Below are positions 22,475 through 31,779 of a stretch of 64,000 bases of DNA, in pieces. The DNA is from Diadophis punctatus similis (lineage: Eukaryota; Chordata; Lepidosauria; Squamata; Dipsadidae). The notes beneath the pieces were generated by a model. It searched no databases and was not told the origin of the DNA. It saw nothing but the letters and a program-made list of their open reading frames with translations. Location of the stretch: NCBI GenBank assembly GCA_023053685.1, contig JALIGW010000001.1, positions 52,325,359 through 52,389,358 of the forward strand, given 5' to 3'. Numbering within the stretch: the stretch's first letter is position 1; the number at the start of each line of letters is the position of its first letter. The position numbers and the translations under genes were made by a program.

Positions 22475-24350
22475 TGACAATTCGAAATGGGGAAAATTCA
22501 TTGACTCTAACAATATGATTACAATTTCTAATTCTGCTAACTTTGAAGAAGATTCAGATTGGTCCAAAATACATTCTAATGATCCTGGAGTTTATTTTCC
22601 TAGAGATGATACATCCAACATTCCATCTTCACCTGCCGCGGACGCTCATGCTAGCGACAACGATGGAGATGAGGAAGATGAAGAAGATTGGACAACCGCT
22701 CCAAGACGTTCCAAGAGAACTACAAAAGGTATTCCTCCAAAGAAATACACATTGCAATGCACAAACAGACCACCACCATTGGTCTGTAATGTTACACTTC
22801 CACCAGAGACATATGCTCAAATCAAATATCTTTCACAAGATGAACAAGATAAATGGCACACCGCCATGCAAGTTGAGATGGACAGCCTCCAGAATCTCAA
22901 GGTATTTACACCTGCAGCACCTCCTCAAAACAAGAAAGTCATTGGCACACGATGGGTGTACAAAATCAAACAAAATCCAGATGGTGAACTATTATACAAA
23001 GCAAGACTAGTAGCACAAGGTTTTGCACAAAGTTATCCTGATGATTACACAAACACTTACTCATCTACAGTGCGAACTGAAAGTGTGAAAATAGCCTTAA
23101 CTACAGCTTCCATTCTTGGACTTCAAGTTTTCCAATTTGATGTTGAAACTGCCTATCTACATGCAGACCTAGATGAAGAAATCTACGTGAAGTGCACCCC
23201 CGGATTTCGTGACGACCTCCGTGGCCGAGAAGGGGACACGTGGATTCTCAACAAAAGTCTTTATGGTCTGAAACAATCAGGTTTGATGTGGTATAACTGT
23301 CTCAAAGACAAACTAAATTCAATGGGCTTTATTAAGTCCGAAACTGATGAATGCGTGTTTACAAAAAGGTTTAGGGATGCATATGAAATTGTTCTTGTTT
23401 ATGTAGATGATATTGTTTACATTGGTCCTAACAAACAAATGAGTGAAATTTTTGTTTCAGGTCTGAAGAGATTCTTCACATTGAAGTCACTAGGTCACAT
23501 CAGTGATTATTTAGGTGTACAGATTGAAAAGACACAGAAGGGGTTTAGCCTCTCACAACATGCCAAGATAGAACAACTCCTACATTATTGCAACATGCAA
23601 GATGCTACACCGACACACACTCCTATGCAAACAGATTTTTGTAATCTGAAAGATGAACAAAGTCCTGAGTTCAAGGATCAAACACTTTATCGCTCAGTAA
23701 TTGGTTCACTACTATACATTAGTGGTTGGACTAGACCAGACATAGCACTTAGTGTCAATTTGTTGTCACGACATGTAGGCAAAGCCACAGAATTCCACTG
23801 GTCATGTATTAAGAAGTTACTGAGATACCTAAAATACACTCAACACATGAAATTAAAGCTAGAACCTACACATTCTGATTTTGCTGACTTATATTGTTAT
23901 GCAGATGCTGACTGGGCAAGCGATAAGGAATCAAGAAAAAGTACATCAGGTTTCATAATATACCTAAATGGATGTCCCGTTCATTGGAACGTGAGAAAAC
24001 AGAGTTTTGTTTCCTGTTCTTCCACGGAGGCGGAATATGCGTGCATTTCTGACGCTAGTAACCAGTTAACGTGGTTCTATTCTTTAGTTACAGATATCTG
24101 GACCAAACCGAAGAAGCCAATCACCATGATGGAGGATAATCAATCAGTTGTTTATATTTCAGAAACACGTTTCACAGGTTCTAGGTCCAGACACATTGAC
24201 ATTCGTTATAAAAATGTTAGAGATTTAGTAAAACAAGGTTTCATTAAGTTAGAATATGTGCCAACAGAATATCAGATAGCTGACATCCTGAACAAGCCGT
24301 TACCAGCAGCAAGACATGAATCTTTAACATATCTAATGTGTGTAGAGTGA
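22464..24350 (+). CDS. Copia pol part 2: reverse transcriptase and RNase H, 628 codons
   Basis: Continues pol in the frame displaced by one base from part 1, overlapping it by 11 bases. An acidic linker (about residues 27-76) leads into the copia RT domain: GTRWVYKIKQ at 161-170, FDVETAYLHA at 225-234, and the catalytic YVDD box at 313-316. RNase H has DADWAS at 481-486 and STEAEY at 520-525. It ends 34 bases before the 3' LTR with no envelope gene. All catalytic motifs seen are intact, so the only visible damage is the single frameshift separating it from integrase. Confidence 0.92.
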   Translation: MGIDDNSKWGKFIDSNNMITISNSANFEEDSDWSKIHSNDPGVYFPRDDTSNIPSSPAADAHASDNDGDEEDEEDWTTAPRRSKRTTKGIPPKKYTLQCTNRPPPLVCNVTLPPETYAQIKYLSQDEQDKWHTAMQVEMDSLQNLKVFTPAAPPQNKKVIGTRWVYKIKQNPDGELLYKARLVAQGFAQSYPDDYTNTYSSTVRTESVKIALTTASILGLQVFQFDVETAYLHADLDEEIYVKCTPGFRDDLRGREGDTWILNKSLYGLKQSGLMWYNCLKDKLNSMGFIKSETDECVFTKRFRDAYEIVLVYVDDIVYIGPNKQMSEIFVSGLKRFFTLKSLGHISDYLGVQIEKTQKGFSLSQHAKIEQLLHYCNMQDATPTHTPMQTDFCNLKDEQSPEFKDQTLYRSVIGSLLYISGWTRPDIALSVNLLSRHVGKATEFHWSCIKKLLRYLKYTQHMKLKLEPTHSDFADLYCYADADWASDKESRKSTSGFIIYLNGCPVHWNVRKQSFVSCSSTEAEYACISDASNQLTWFYSLVTDIWTKPKKPITMMEDNQSVVYISETRFTGSRSRHIDIRYKNVRDLVKQGFIKLEYVPTEYQIADILNKPLPAARHESLTYLMCVE

Positions 24351-24370
24351 TATAAGCATATCCATCCAAC

Positions 24371-24384
24371 AGACAAAGAAGGGG
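24371..24384 (+). promoter_or_regulatory. Copia polypurine tract
   Basis: The purine run agacaaagaagggg abuts the 3' LTR and would prime plus-strand DNA synthesis. Confidence 0.8.
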
Positions 24385-24695
24385 TGTCACGCAGTGATTT
24401 TATGTTGCCTGTTACATGTATATGCAGGGAGATGCATCCCTATCAAATATAATGGTTCATTCCTGAGCACGTGATTAATGTTCCTAGTACGCATGTGTAC
24501 ATTCCTTCCTTCCTTTTGTACTCTGCTTCATGACGAAGCAACATCTCTTTTATATAGCCAGTATGTGATCTTATTATTTTTATATCAAAATAAATATCTT
24601 TTACATTAGAATTATAATGCGGTTTATTTTGACAATGTCAGAGTTCCAGGAAAAGATTCAGTTCGCCTCTGATAAGAGTAATTCTTATCTCAACA
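24385..24695 (+). repeat. Copia 3' LTR
   Basis: Base-for-base copy of 19284-19594 as far as I can read, followed by the target duplication atcca. It supplies the aataaa signal for transcript ends. Confidence 0.95.
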
Positions 24696-24700
24696 ATCCA

Positions 24701-25169
24701 TTCATATTTTCCTTGTTTAAATTTAGGCCTTATATTTCTAAGAACCGAAGAGTGGTGTTTGGGACTTCATACTTTCCTTTAAAGGGCTTGTCTGAAACTG
24801 ATGGGAACTTTAATGTGACCAGAGCAGTTCTGAAACTGCATAGATGCTGGACCATGCAGTTTATCTTATGGCTGACATTACAATTGAGCTGTTGGGGCTA
24901 GAATAGTTTACTGAATGGGCAATGCTGTCATTTATTGAAGGAACTGCCATATACCAAGGAGTGTTTAGAGAAGAAATATATTTGTGTAATCAGGACTGGA
25001 GGTGACTTCTAAAGATATCTCAGTGATAGTCACACTATATGTTGCAACTCATCAATGGTGAATGAGTCCCACCTGAAACATATATCATCCAGTGATGTGT
25101 GATTTGATTAAGGGAAGCCAAAACAACAGTTGTTTTGCTAGGCTGATTTTGTTCTTATTTCTTCTTAAA
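24701..25169. other. Unannotated DNA
   Basis: Flank of the copia insertion. No gene or repeat recognised. Confidence 0.5.
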
Positions 25170-25243
25170 GGCCTTCCTTCCTTCCTTCCTTCCTTCCTTC
25201 CTTCCTTCCTTCCTTCCTCCCTCCCTCCCTCCCTCCCTCCCTC
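25170..25243. repeat. (CCTT)n-(CCCT)n microsatellite
   Basis: A CCTT run shifts to CCCT units, typical of replication slippage. Confidence 0.95.
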
Positions 25244-25341
25244 AGACAGGGTCAAGCCATTGCTATGTGTCCAGATCTACTATTCTTCCATTCTCCAGGC
25301 AAACAACTGCTCAGACTTTCTCTATAGGAATTCATATATAG

Positions 25342-25850
25342 CAGTGGTTCCCAACCTGTGGTACGTGTACCACTAGTGGTACGCGAGGGCCTTCCAGGTG
25401 GTACGCGAACACTTTCGGGGTCATGAACGATTTTTAGTTAGTTATTTTTTACTTCACAAAAATGTTTACTGCCTAACACAAGATAATCTGGCAACGATTT
25501 GCAACTGTTGCCACACGCCACCCACCTGGTCCCAGCGGCCCGAGAATCCAGTTTTCTCAGCCTTCATGACCATCAAGTCGAAGAGCTGGAACGTCTTGCT
25601 GCGCCTGGGCATGATTTCCGATGTGCTGTGAGCAAAGTCATGCCCCGCATTGACCAGCTGGTGGAGAAGAAGCAGATACAGCCCTCGCATTGAGTTGTTG
25701 TTTTCGTAGTTGGTTTGCGTGTTCTACTTGTACAATTATGGAAATAAAGTGATATTTGATCGAATTTAGTTTCTCTGGAACCAGGTGGTACGCGGCGACT
25801 GTACGGGACCTCCAAGTGGTACTCGATCACAAAAAGGTTGGGAACCACTG
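25342..25850 (+). mobile_element. Internally deleted hAT transposon, 509 bp, TSD atatatag
   Basis: Ends are cagtggttcccaacc and ggttgggaaccactg, perfect inverse complements. An exact 8-bp duplication, atatatag, lies at 25334-25341 and 25851-25858. Subterminal ggtacgcg-like repeats occur near both ends. Unlike the MITEs here, it retains a remnant of the transposase C-terminus before the right end, so it looks like a direct deletion product of an autonomous element. Confidence 0.93.
25398..25693 (+). pseudogene. hAT transposase C-terminal remnant, frameshifted
   Basis: Two adjoining frames carry parts of a hAT transposase tail: FSAFMTIKSKSWN in the frame ending near 25631, then GHDFRCAVSKVMPRIDQLVE ending PSH and a stop at about 25693 in the next frame. 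This arrangement resembles the Charlie/ZBED-like C-terminal end that follows the dimerisation domain. A small indel near 25590-25610 separates them, and the DNA-binding and catalytic parts are absent, so it cannot act as a transposase. Confidence 0.6.
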
Positions 25851-26042
25851 ATATATAGGAAGCAGTTTTATCTAGTGGTTAAGACATCAGACTCAAGACT
25901 AAGAGAACCATGAGTTCTAGTCCCACTTTAGCCATGAAAGCCAGCTGAGAGAACTTGGGCCAGTCACTCTCTCTCAGCCCAACCCACCTCAAAGGGTTGT
26001 TGTTGTAGGGAAAATAGGAGGGGGAAGATGTGTTGAATATAT

Positions 26043-26044
26043 TT

Positions 26045-26119
<75 letters not shown>

Positions 26120-26240
26120 TTATTTTGTCAAGTACGTATTGGTAATATACATAGATATAACATTGTTTATATACATAAAATGGGTACTGATAAGAGGGAA
26201 CATTAGGACAGGGACGGTAGGCACGCTGGTGCGCTTATAG
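26043..26240 (-). mobile_element. CR1-L3-like LINE 3' end with (AAAT)n tail
   Basis: Minus-strand 3' terminus of the same LINE as at 2.3-3.1 kb, recognisable by aagcgcaccagcgtgcctac, ccgtccctgtccta and the terminal cttgacaaaataa. It is cut to about 120 bp, and its AAAT tail has grown to about 80 bp. Its 5' end joins the 3' end of a Sauria SINE with no spacer. Confidence 0.8.
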
Positions 26241-26478
26241 CAATAGCACTTAGACTTATATTACCGCTTCATAGTGCTTTACAGCCCTCTCTAAGCAGTT
26301 TACAGAGTTCAGCATATTGCCCCCAACAATCTGGGTCCTCATTTTACCGACCTCAGAAGGATGGAAGGCTGAGTCAACCTTGAGCCTGGTGAGATTTGAA
26401 CAGCTGAACTGCTGAACTAGCAATCAGCTGAAATAAGTTACAGTGCTGCTTTTAACCACTGCGCCACCTCGACTCCTA
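26238..26478 (-). mobile_element. Sauria-type SINE, GCTATT-tailed subfamily
   Basis: On the minus strand: gaggtggcgcagtggttaaa head, the caaggttgactcagccttcc body, and a ctaagtgctattgctat 3' end fused to the LINE tail at 26240. The pair reads as one co-linear SINE-LINE unit. Confidence 0.85.
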
Positions 26479-26929
26479 TGTTCACCTCTTTTGAGTTATT
26501 TGAAAAAATAATAAAGGTGAGATACAAATAAATAAATATTCAGAACCAAGGCCAGACAACAAAGGCTGCCACCACTGCAGAAGTATGCCATTTTTAGTTT
26601 TGAGTCTCCAGAAGTAAAGAAGCTGGGTTGTGGTAAGAAAGGAAAGATGAGTAACATAACATTCACCTCCCAGGATCTCTCTAGATCAGGGGTCGGGAAC
26701 CTTTTTGACTAAGAGAGCCATGAAAGCAAAAAATTTGGAAATTTATTTCAGTGAGAGCCATATAATATATTTTAAAAGTGAATTCAACTAAATGTCAATA
26801 GGGACAATGGGATATTGAGAGAATCCCTGTCTTTGTGCTGTTTAATTTGTTGCTGCTGTAGCAGCTTCCTTGCTCCAAAGTGATATTTGTCTTTGAGTTG
26901 GTGATTTCCATCATAGCATTGGTAATGAT

Positions 26930-27012
<83 letters not shown>

Positions 27013-27081
27013 CTTCTTCTTCTTCTTCTTCTTCTTCTTCTTCTTCTTCTTCTTCTTCTTCTTCTTCTTCTTCTTCCTTCT

Positions 27082-27176
<95 letters not shown>

Positions 27177-27178
27177 CT
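26930..27178. repeat. (CTTT)n-(CTT)n-(CTTT)n microsatellite
   Basis: Three blocks of strictly pyrimidine sequence inside the hAT element. The open frames reading Phe/Leu/Ser on one strand or Lys/Glu/Arg on the other are artefacts. Confidence 0.97.
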
Positions 27179-27279
27179 CTGCAAACCAATCCCCACCGTG
27201 GCTCCTTTCTCCCTCTCCCAGCCCTCTTCCAAGACGTCAAGTGCGGGGAACCGCACCAAGCGAGGTAGGTGGGTGGGTT

Positions 27280-28441
27280 GCTGAAGAAGTCCCGGAGCCC
27301 CGCCGCCAACCTGCGTCTCCTGCTGGGAAGGAGCCTCTGTCGCTGTCTCTCGCTGGGTTCCAGCCACCAGACTGAGTCCCTGACCGCGGCACCGGCAGGG
27401 TTAATGCGTATGGGAGAGGAGAGAGAGCGCTACCCGCCGCCGCTGCTACTTTCACCGCTTCAATATTTCTTTGGTGGGCGCGCGCGGGAGGGACCATGGA
27501 GCAGAGGCGCCCGGCAGCTTAAGGCAAGAGGCGGGTGGGAGACGCGGGTAGGAGCCTGTCGCTGCCGCCGCCACTTCTGGCATCCCCACGCCTCTCACCC
27601 CGCTCGCCGGGTGCCTCTGCTCAGCGGTCCCTCCTGCGGAGACCCACCAAAGAAATATTGGAGCAGCGCAGCGGCGGCGGTAGCGCGCTCTCTCCTTCCC
27701 TCCCATGCAGGGAGGGAAGGAGAGAGCGCGCTACCGCCGCCGCTGCTACTTTCACCGCTCCGATATTTCTTTGGTGGGCGCACGCGGGAGGGACCATGGA
27801 GCAGAGGCGCCCGGCAGCTTAAGGCAAGAGGCGGGTGGGAGACGCGGGCAGGAGCCTGTCGCCGCCGCCGCCACTTCTGGCATCCCCACGCCTCTCACCC
27901 CGCTCGCCGGGTGCCTCTGCTCAGCGGTCCCTCCCGCGCGCGCCCACCAAAGAAATATCGGAGCGGTGAAAGTAGCAGCGGCGGCGGTAGCGCGCTCTCT
28001 CCTTCCCTCCCTGCATGGGAGGGAAGGAGAGAGCGCGCTACTGCCGCCGCTGCGCTGCTCCAATATTTCTTTGGTGGGCCTCCGCAGGAGGGACCGCTGA
28101 GCAGAGGCACCCGGCGAGCGGGGTGAGAGGCGTGGGGATGCCAGAAGTGGCGGCGGCGGCGACAGGCTCCTACCCGCGTCTCCCACCCGCCTCTTGCCTT
28201 AAGCTGCCGGGCGCCTCTGCTCCATGGTCCCTCCCGCGCGCGCCCACCAAAGAAATATCGAAGCGGTGAAAGTAGCAGCGGCGGCGGGTAGCGCTCTCTC
28301 TCCTCTCCCATACGCATTAACCCTGCCGGTGCCGCGGTCAGGGACTCAGTCGGGTGGCTGGAACCCCGCGAGAGACAGCGACAGAGGCTCCTTCCCAGCA
28401 GGAGACGCAGGTTGGCGGTGGGGCTCTGGGGCTTCTTCAGC
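27280..28441. repeat. Giant inverted repeat, 431-bp arms, 300-bp spacer
   Basis: The left arm 27280-27710 and right arm 28011-28441 are near-perfect inverse complements by eye, symmetrical about 27860.5. They are very GC- and CpG-rich in contrast to AT-rich flanks. The unit can also be read as three 300-bp monomers, 27411-27710 (+), 27711-28010 (+) and 28011-28310 (-). Each monomer starts and ends with inverted copies of a segment containing cgatatttctttggtgggc or a close variant. No function is implied by the sequence. Confidence 0.9.
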
Positions 28442-28513
28442 CGCTTGGCTGGAGAACGGCGGGGATGTGGCCATGGCCGTTTTTTAGCTCCCCCCGTCCC
28501 GGCTGAACGCCGC

Positions 28514-28577
28514 CATTTGGGTTATTTTTCCCTCTGTGCATGCGCGCGCATGCACAGAGGGAAAAATAACCCAAATG
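28514..28577. repeat. Perfect 64-bp palindrome
   Basis: catttgggttatttttccct leads into a gtgcatgcgcgcgcatgcac centre and is mirrored exactly to 28577. Symmetry is about 28545.5 with no loop. Confidence 0.95.
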
Positions 28578-28801
28578 ATTGTGGTCAGCCGGGACGGGAA
28601 AGCGGTGATTGTGTTCAGCCGGGACGGGAAAGCGGGCAGGAGAAGCTCCGCGCCGCAACCACCGCCAGTTCCATCGGCTATACGCCGAAGGACTGGCCCG
28701 GGCGAACCGGGAGGATTTCACCCCTGCTGCGAGCCATATGCAGTCATCAAAAGAGCCACATCTGGCTCGCGAGCCATAGGTTCCCGACCCCTGCTCTAGA
28801 T

Positions 28802-30112
28802 CTTTTTCAGTCATTCCTTCAAGTGTTGATGTTGGTGATGTCTCTCAACCTAGACTGCCACTATTCTTTTGAGTCTAACATATACCATTATCTCATTCTG
28901 AATAAGTGACTTCAAGGATAAAAAACAAAACAAAATACAGATCACTTCTCCAGTGTTTGCAATGTTCCCTTGACCTTCTCAACTTTCTGGCAAAATTCTC
29001 CCTATGTTCCATATTTTGACACCCATCCAAAGGTCCAAAGTGATCTGATTATAAAAGTTACTCTGAGGAAGGACCTGCGAATCCATTATCATTCCCACCA
29101 AGTTATTTTCTCCTAGCACAGTAAGATGGTCTAATTTAAGAAGCAACAGTCTAATGCTTGTGGTTTGTGATGGTACAGACGTAACGCAAAACTTGGCACA
29201 ACATGATAAACTATAGAAACTATAGAAGCATCATTTTGCATATAAATTAGACTCTCAAATTGAATAAATCAATGTATACTTGAGCGTGTTAGCATTGGAT
29301 TTGTAGTACAAAGGTAACTTTATACTTTGACATAGATTCTGAGAGTATAGCTAATATCAGGTTTTATAGCTAAAAGAGCTGTCCCAACCAAAAAGAGTCA
29401 AATTGTTTAAATAAAAGTTCATTCATCTCATTACTTTCCATTCATTCTTAGCTTTTCACATGAGATCTATATCTCCTACTGATATAGATAAATAATTCAA
29501 TAGAAAATAAAACTCCAAAGATGCAAAACATTATAATACAAAATATATAGTATGTATACAATTCAGTCATTTATGTTAAATTGTCCAACTGTCTTAATGA
29601 GATCAGTGATCTTTAAAATGACAATTAGAAAGAACATGCACTTCATGTTAGTGTAGTTCGCACCATTGTCGAATATATAAAAACGCTGAAACTAGTAAGG
29701 ACATAGAGAACCTGAGAAAGGAGATATGAAAGGCACCTTTATGGAAAACAATTGATTTGCTTCATTTCATTGAAATGGCTGATGCTTTGATGGATGGTTC
29801 ATATTTACAATAGCTTCTTCTAATTCCTCAGTTGAGTTGATATGTTGAAATCTTTAGAAACATAAACTTGATCAGAACTTCCTGGGTAATAAACAGCGGA
29901 TTTAAGACATGCCCCCCCCCCTTTGTACTGTGTAACTGCGAGCCCACCTGCATGCCAATTGTGTAGCTAAAGACATCAAGAAATGTGTTCTTCATGCTCA
30001 AATGCTCTTCAAAGTTGAAAATAGTTCCTCGCAGCTCAATATGCAAAACTGATGCAAAAAGCCAGGAAGACTGAAAAGAATACATATATGTGTGCATCTG
30101 CACACATGTGTG
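28802..30112. other. Unannotated AT-rich DNA of about 1.3 kb
   Basis: No gene or repeat was recognised. Confidence 0.5.
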
Positions 30113-30148
30113 CGCACACACACACACACACACACACATACACACACA
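30113..30148. repeat. (CA)n microsatellite
   Basis: CA repeat with an internal ata interruption. Confidence 0.9.
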
Positions 30149-30705
30149 AAGGTGACCTTCTCAAAAAAGGGTAAAGCTTGAATTAATCCACTATCATTAA
30201 AAATAACAGAAGAGCTGTAACTCAGACTGAATTCTACCTCTTTTTTTGAGAAAGTTCTGAGAGACAAATTGAAGATCATTAGCATCAGTAATATAATACA
30301 TACATACTCATCACACTATTCCATTTTGGATTAAGCAACATTATTCAAAGTGCAGAAAAGGGGTAGGAAACTGTAAGCCAAAAATATTAAAGTCATATAA
30401 TAAGAAAATATAGCTAAATCTAATTTACACAAATTCTATTCATTATACCTCTCCCATAGCATGCACCTTTGCAAATTATCCTTGCTTAACATCACACATG
30501 TATACTGTTTCATATATTGCCTTCAGTTCTTTAAACTTCTCACCTCTCTTTTTGAGGTTCTCATCAACTTCATCCAACCAAGACTTTCTCCTTTTCTTCT
30601 TGATCCATTAACTCCATATATTTGTTTTGCCATTCAATCCTCATACATTTTATTGACATAACCAAAGGACATCAGTGGCACTTCTACTCATTTCTGTATT
30701 CAGCC
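30149..30705. other. Unannotated AT-rich DNA
   Basis: No gene or recognised repeat. Confidence 0.5.
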
Positions 30706-31067
30706 CAGGGGTGGGTTCCTCCCGGTTCGGACCGGTTCGCCCGAACTGGTAGTGACCCGCTGGTGACAGCACTATGATGTCACCGAACCGGATCAGTCAG
30801 TGCCGGTCCATGGGCGCCACCATCTTTTATTTGATTTTTTTCGATTTTATTTGAATTTTTTTTAAAAAAAAAATTCTTCTGCGCATGCGCAGAAGCTGAG
30901 TTTCTGGCACTGTGCATGCGGTCGCCATTTTGTTTTCAGCATTTTTTTTAATTTGGGGGGGCTTTGTATTGCACATGCATGTGCACGCCAAGCGCGTGCA
31001 CCGAGATGCAGCCACGCGGCGCGGGAGGAAGCGAACTGGCAGCGAGGTAAGTTGGAACCCAGCCCTG
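30706..31067. mobile_element. hAT MITE, 362 bp, TSD attcagcc
   Basis: Ends are caggggtgggttcct and ggaacccagccctg. An exact 8-bp duplication, attcagcc, lies at 30698-30705 and 31068-31075. The interior contains the palindromic 12-mer tgcgcatgcgca at 30880-30891, flanked by the inverted arms cttc and gaag. Same family as 17.95, 38.9 and 49.7 kb. Confidence 0.94.
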
Positions 31068-31779
31068 ATTCAGCCCATATATATTCAATATCCATTTATT
31101 CTAGATCCTGCTTCTTCTTATTTTACCACATTTTTTAAAAAAAATATCTCTTTCCCACAGCATATTACCTTTATTTTCTCTTGACTTACCCATATGGGTG
31201 GGAGTATGCCTTTGTACACAATCATTTTTGCCTCTTTTGACAAACATTAATTCTTGACAAAGAGACCATGTACTTTTGCATTCCTTAAAATTTTTCCACA
31301 CACGTTCCCATCTTTAATAAATATTCTACCAAGGTACACAAATTAAATATATGATTGTGTGTGTGTGTGGGGGGGGGCTAATAAGCACATTTACTGGATA
31401 TTTTAACTAGAGTATGATGGACACTAGTGGGCTCTGTTCTTTCTACTATATAGGTCATGGCAGAATTATTATAGTGGATTCCACCAATTCTCTTCTTGAG
31501 AAATCCATGATAATTGTTTTATATTCCTAGTTGCTACTCAGCTGAAGTTCTGAGGTTAATAGAACATAGAATTTATGGAGGATGAAAGGCACCTACACAT
31601 GAGGACTTTAAAAACCAAGTCAGGTTCTGAGGTATATTCCCCCCCCCCCCTATATATGACCTTCCTCTGAATTATATTCTTCCAGGAATTCAAAGAGTGA
31701 TTTCATATGGCACCTAGATATTTTTCCTGAAGGCAAAATATATTTAGCTCCTTAAATCCTTCATTCATTGTAAGATCTT
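31068..31779. other. Unannotated DNA
   Basis: No gene recognised. Short homopolymer runs (G at about 31370, C at about 31641) and a short GT run are the only structure. Confidence 0.5.

Larger units (their letters stand above)
19284..24695 (+). mobile_element. Ty1/copia LTR retrotransposon, 5412 bp
   Basis: Both ends are 311-bp direct repeats beginning TG and ending CA, which I could not distinguish by eye over their full length. A primer-binding site follows the 5' LTR and a polypurine tract precedes the 3' LTR. Coding order is gag, protease, integrase, reverse transcriptase, RNase H; integrase before reverse transcriptase is diagnostic of copia rather than gypsy. Two in-frame stops separate gag from protease and one frameshift lies inside pol. 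The unoccupied site would read across atccattcat. Copia elements are sparse in vertebrate genomes, so a copy this young is notable. Confidence 0.96.
25861..26541 (+). mobile_element. tRNA-SINE split by a nested SINE/LINE insertion
   Basis: The host SINE runs from a tRNA-like head (tctagtggttaagacatcag, box B-like gagttctagtcc) through cttgggccagtcactctctc to about 26040. Its 3' end resumes at about 26478 with tttgagttatttgaaaaaat and ends in aaataaataa. Everything between is a later insertion. This is the best copy here of the second squamate SINE type. Confidence 0.75.
26687..28793. mobile_element. Non-autonomous hAT element, 2107 bp, TSD ctctagat
   Basis: Ends are caggggtcgggaacc and ggttcccgacccctg, perfect inverse complements. 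An exact 8-bp duplication, ctctagat, lies at 26679-26686 and 28794-28801. Near the ends both strands carry gagccat repeats. The interior holds a 250-bp pyrimidine microsatellite, a giant inverted repeat (27280-28441), a perfect 64-bp palindrome (28514-28577) and a short tandem repeat (gccgggacgggaaagcgg, about 28590-28635). No transposase is found: long open frames here are by-products of GC-rich or simple-repeat sequence. Confidence 0.93.

Noticed and set aside
26795..27367. 190-codon Lys/Glu/Arg-rich open frame
   Set aside because: It is a translation of the CTTT/CTT microsatellite inside a hAT element.
27269..28317. Several 80-285-codon open frames on both strands
   Set aside because: They result from the GC-rich giant inverted repeat; the same peptides recur on both strands because the DNA is mirrored.
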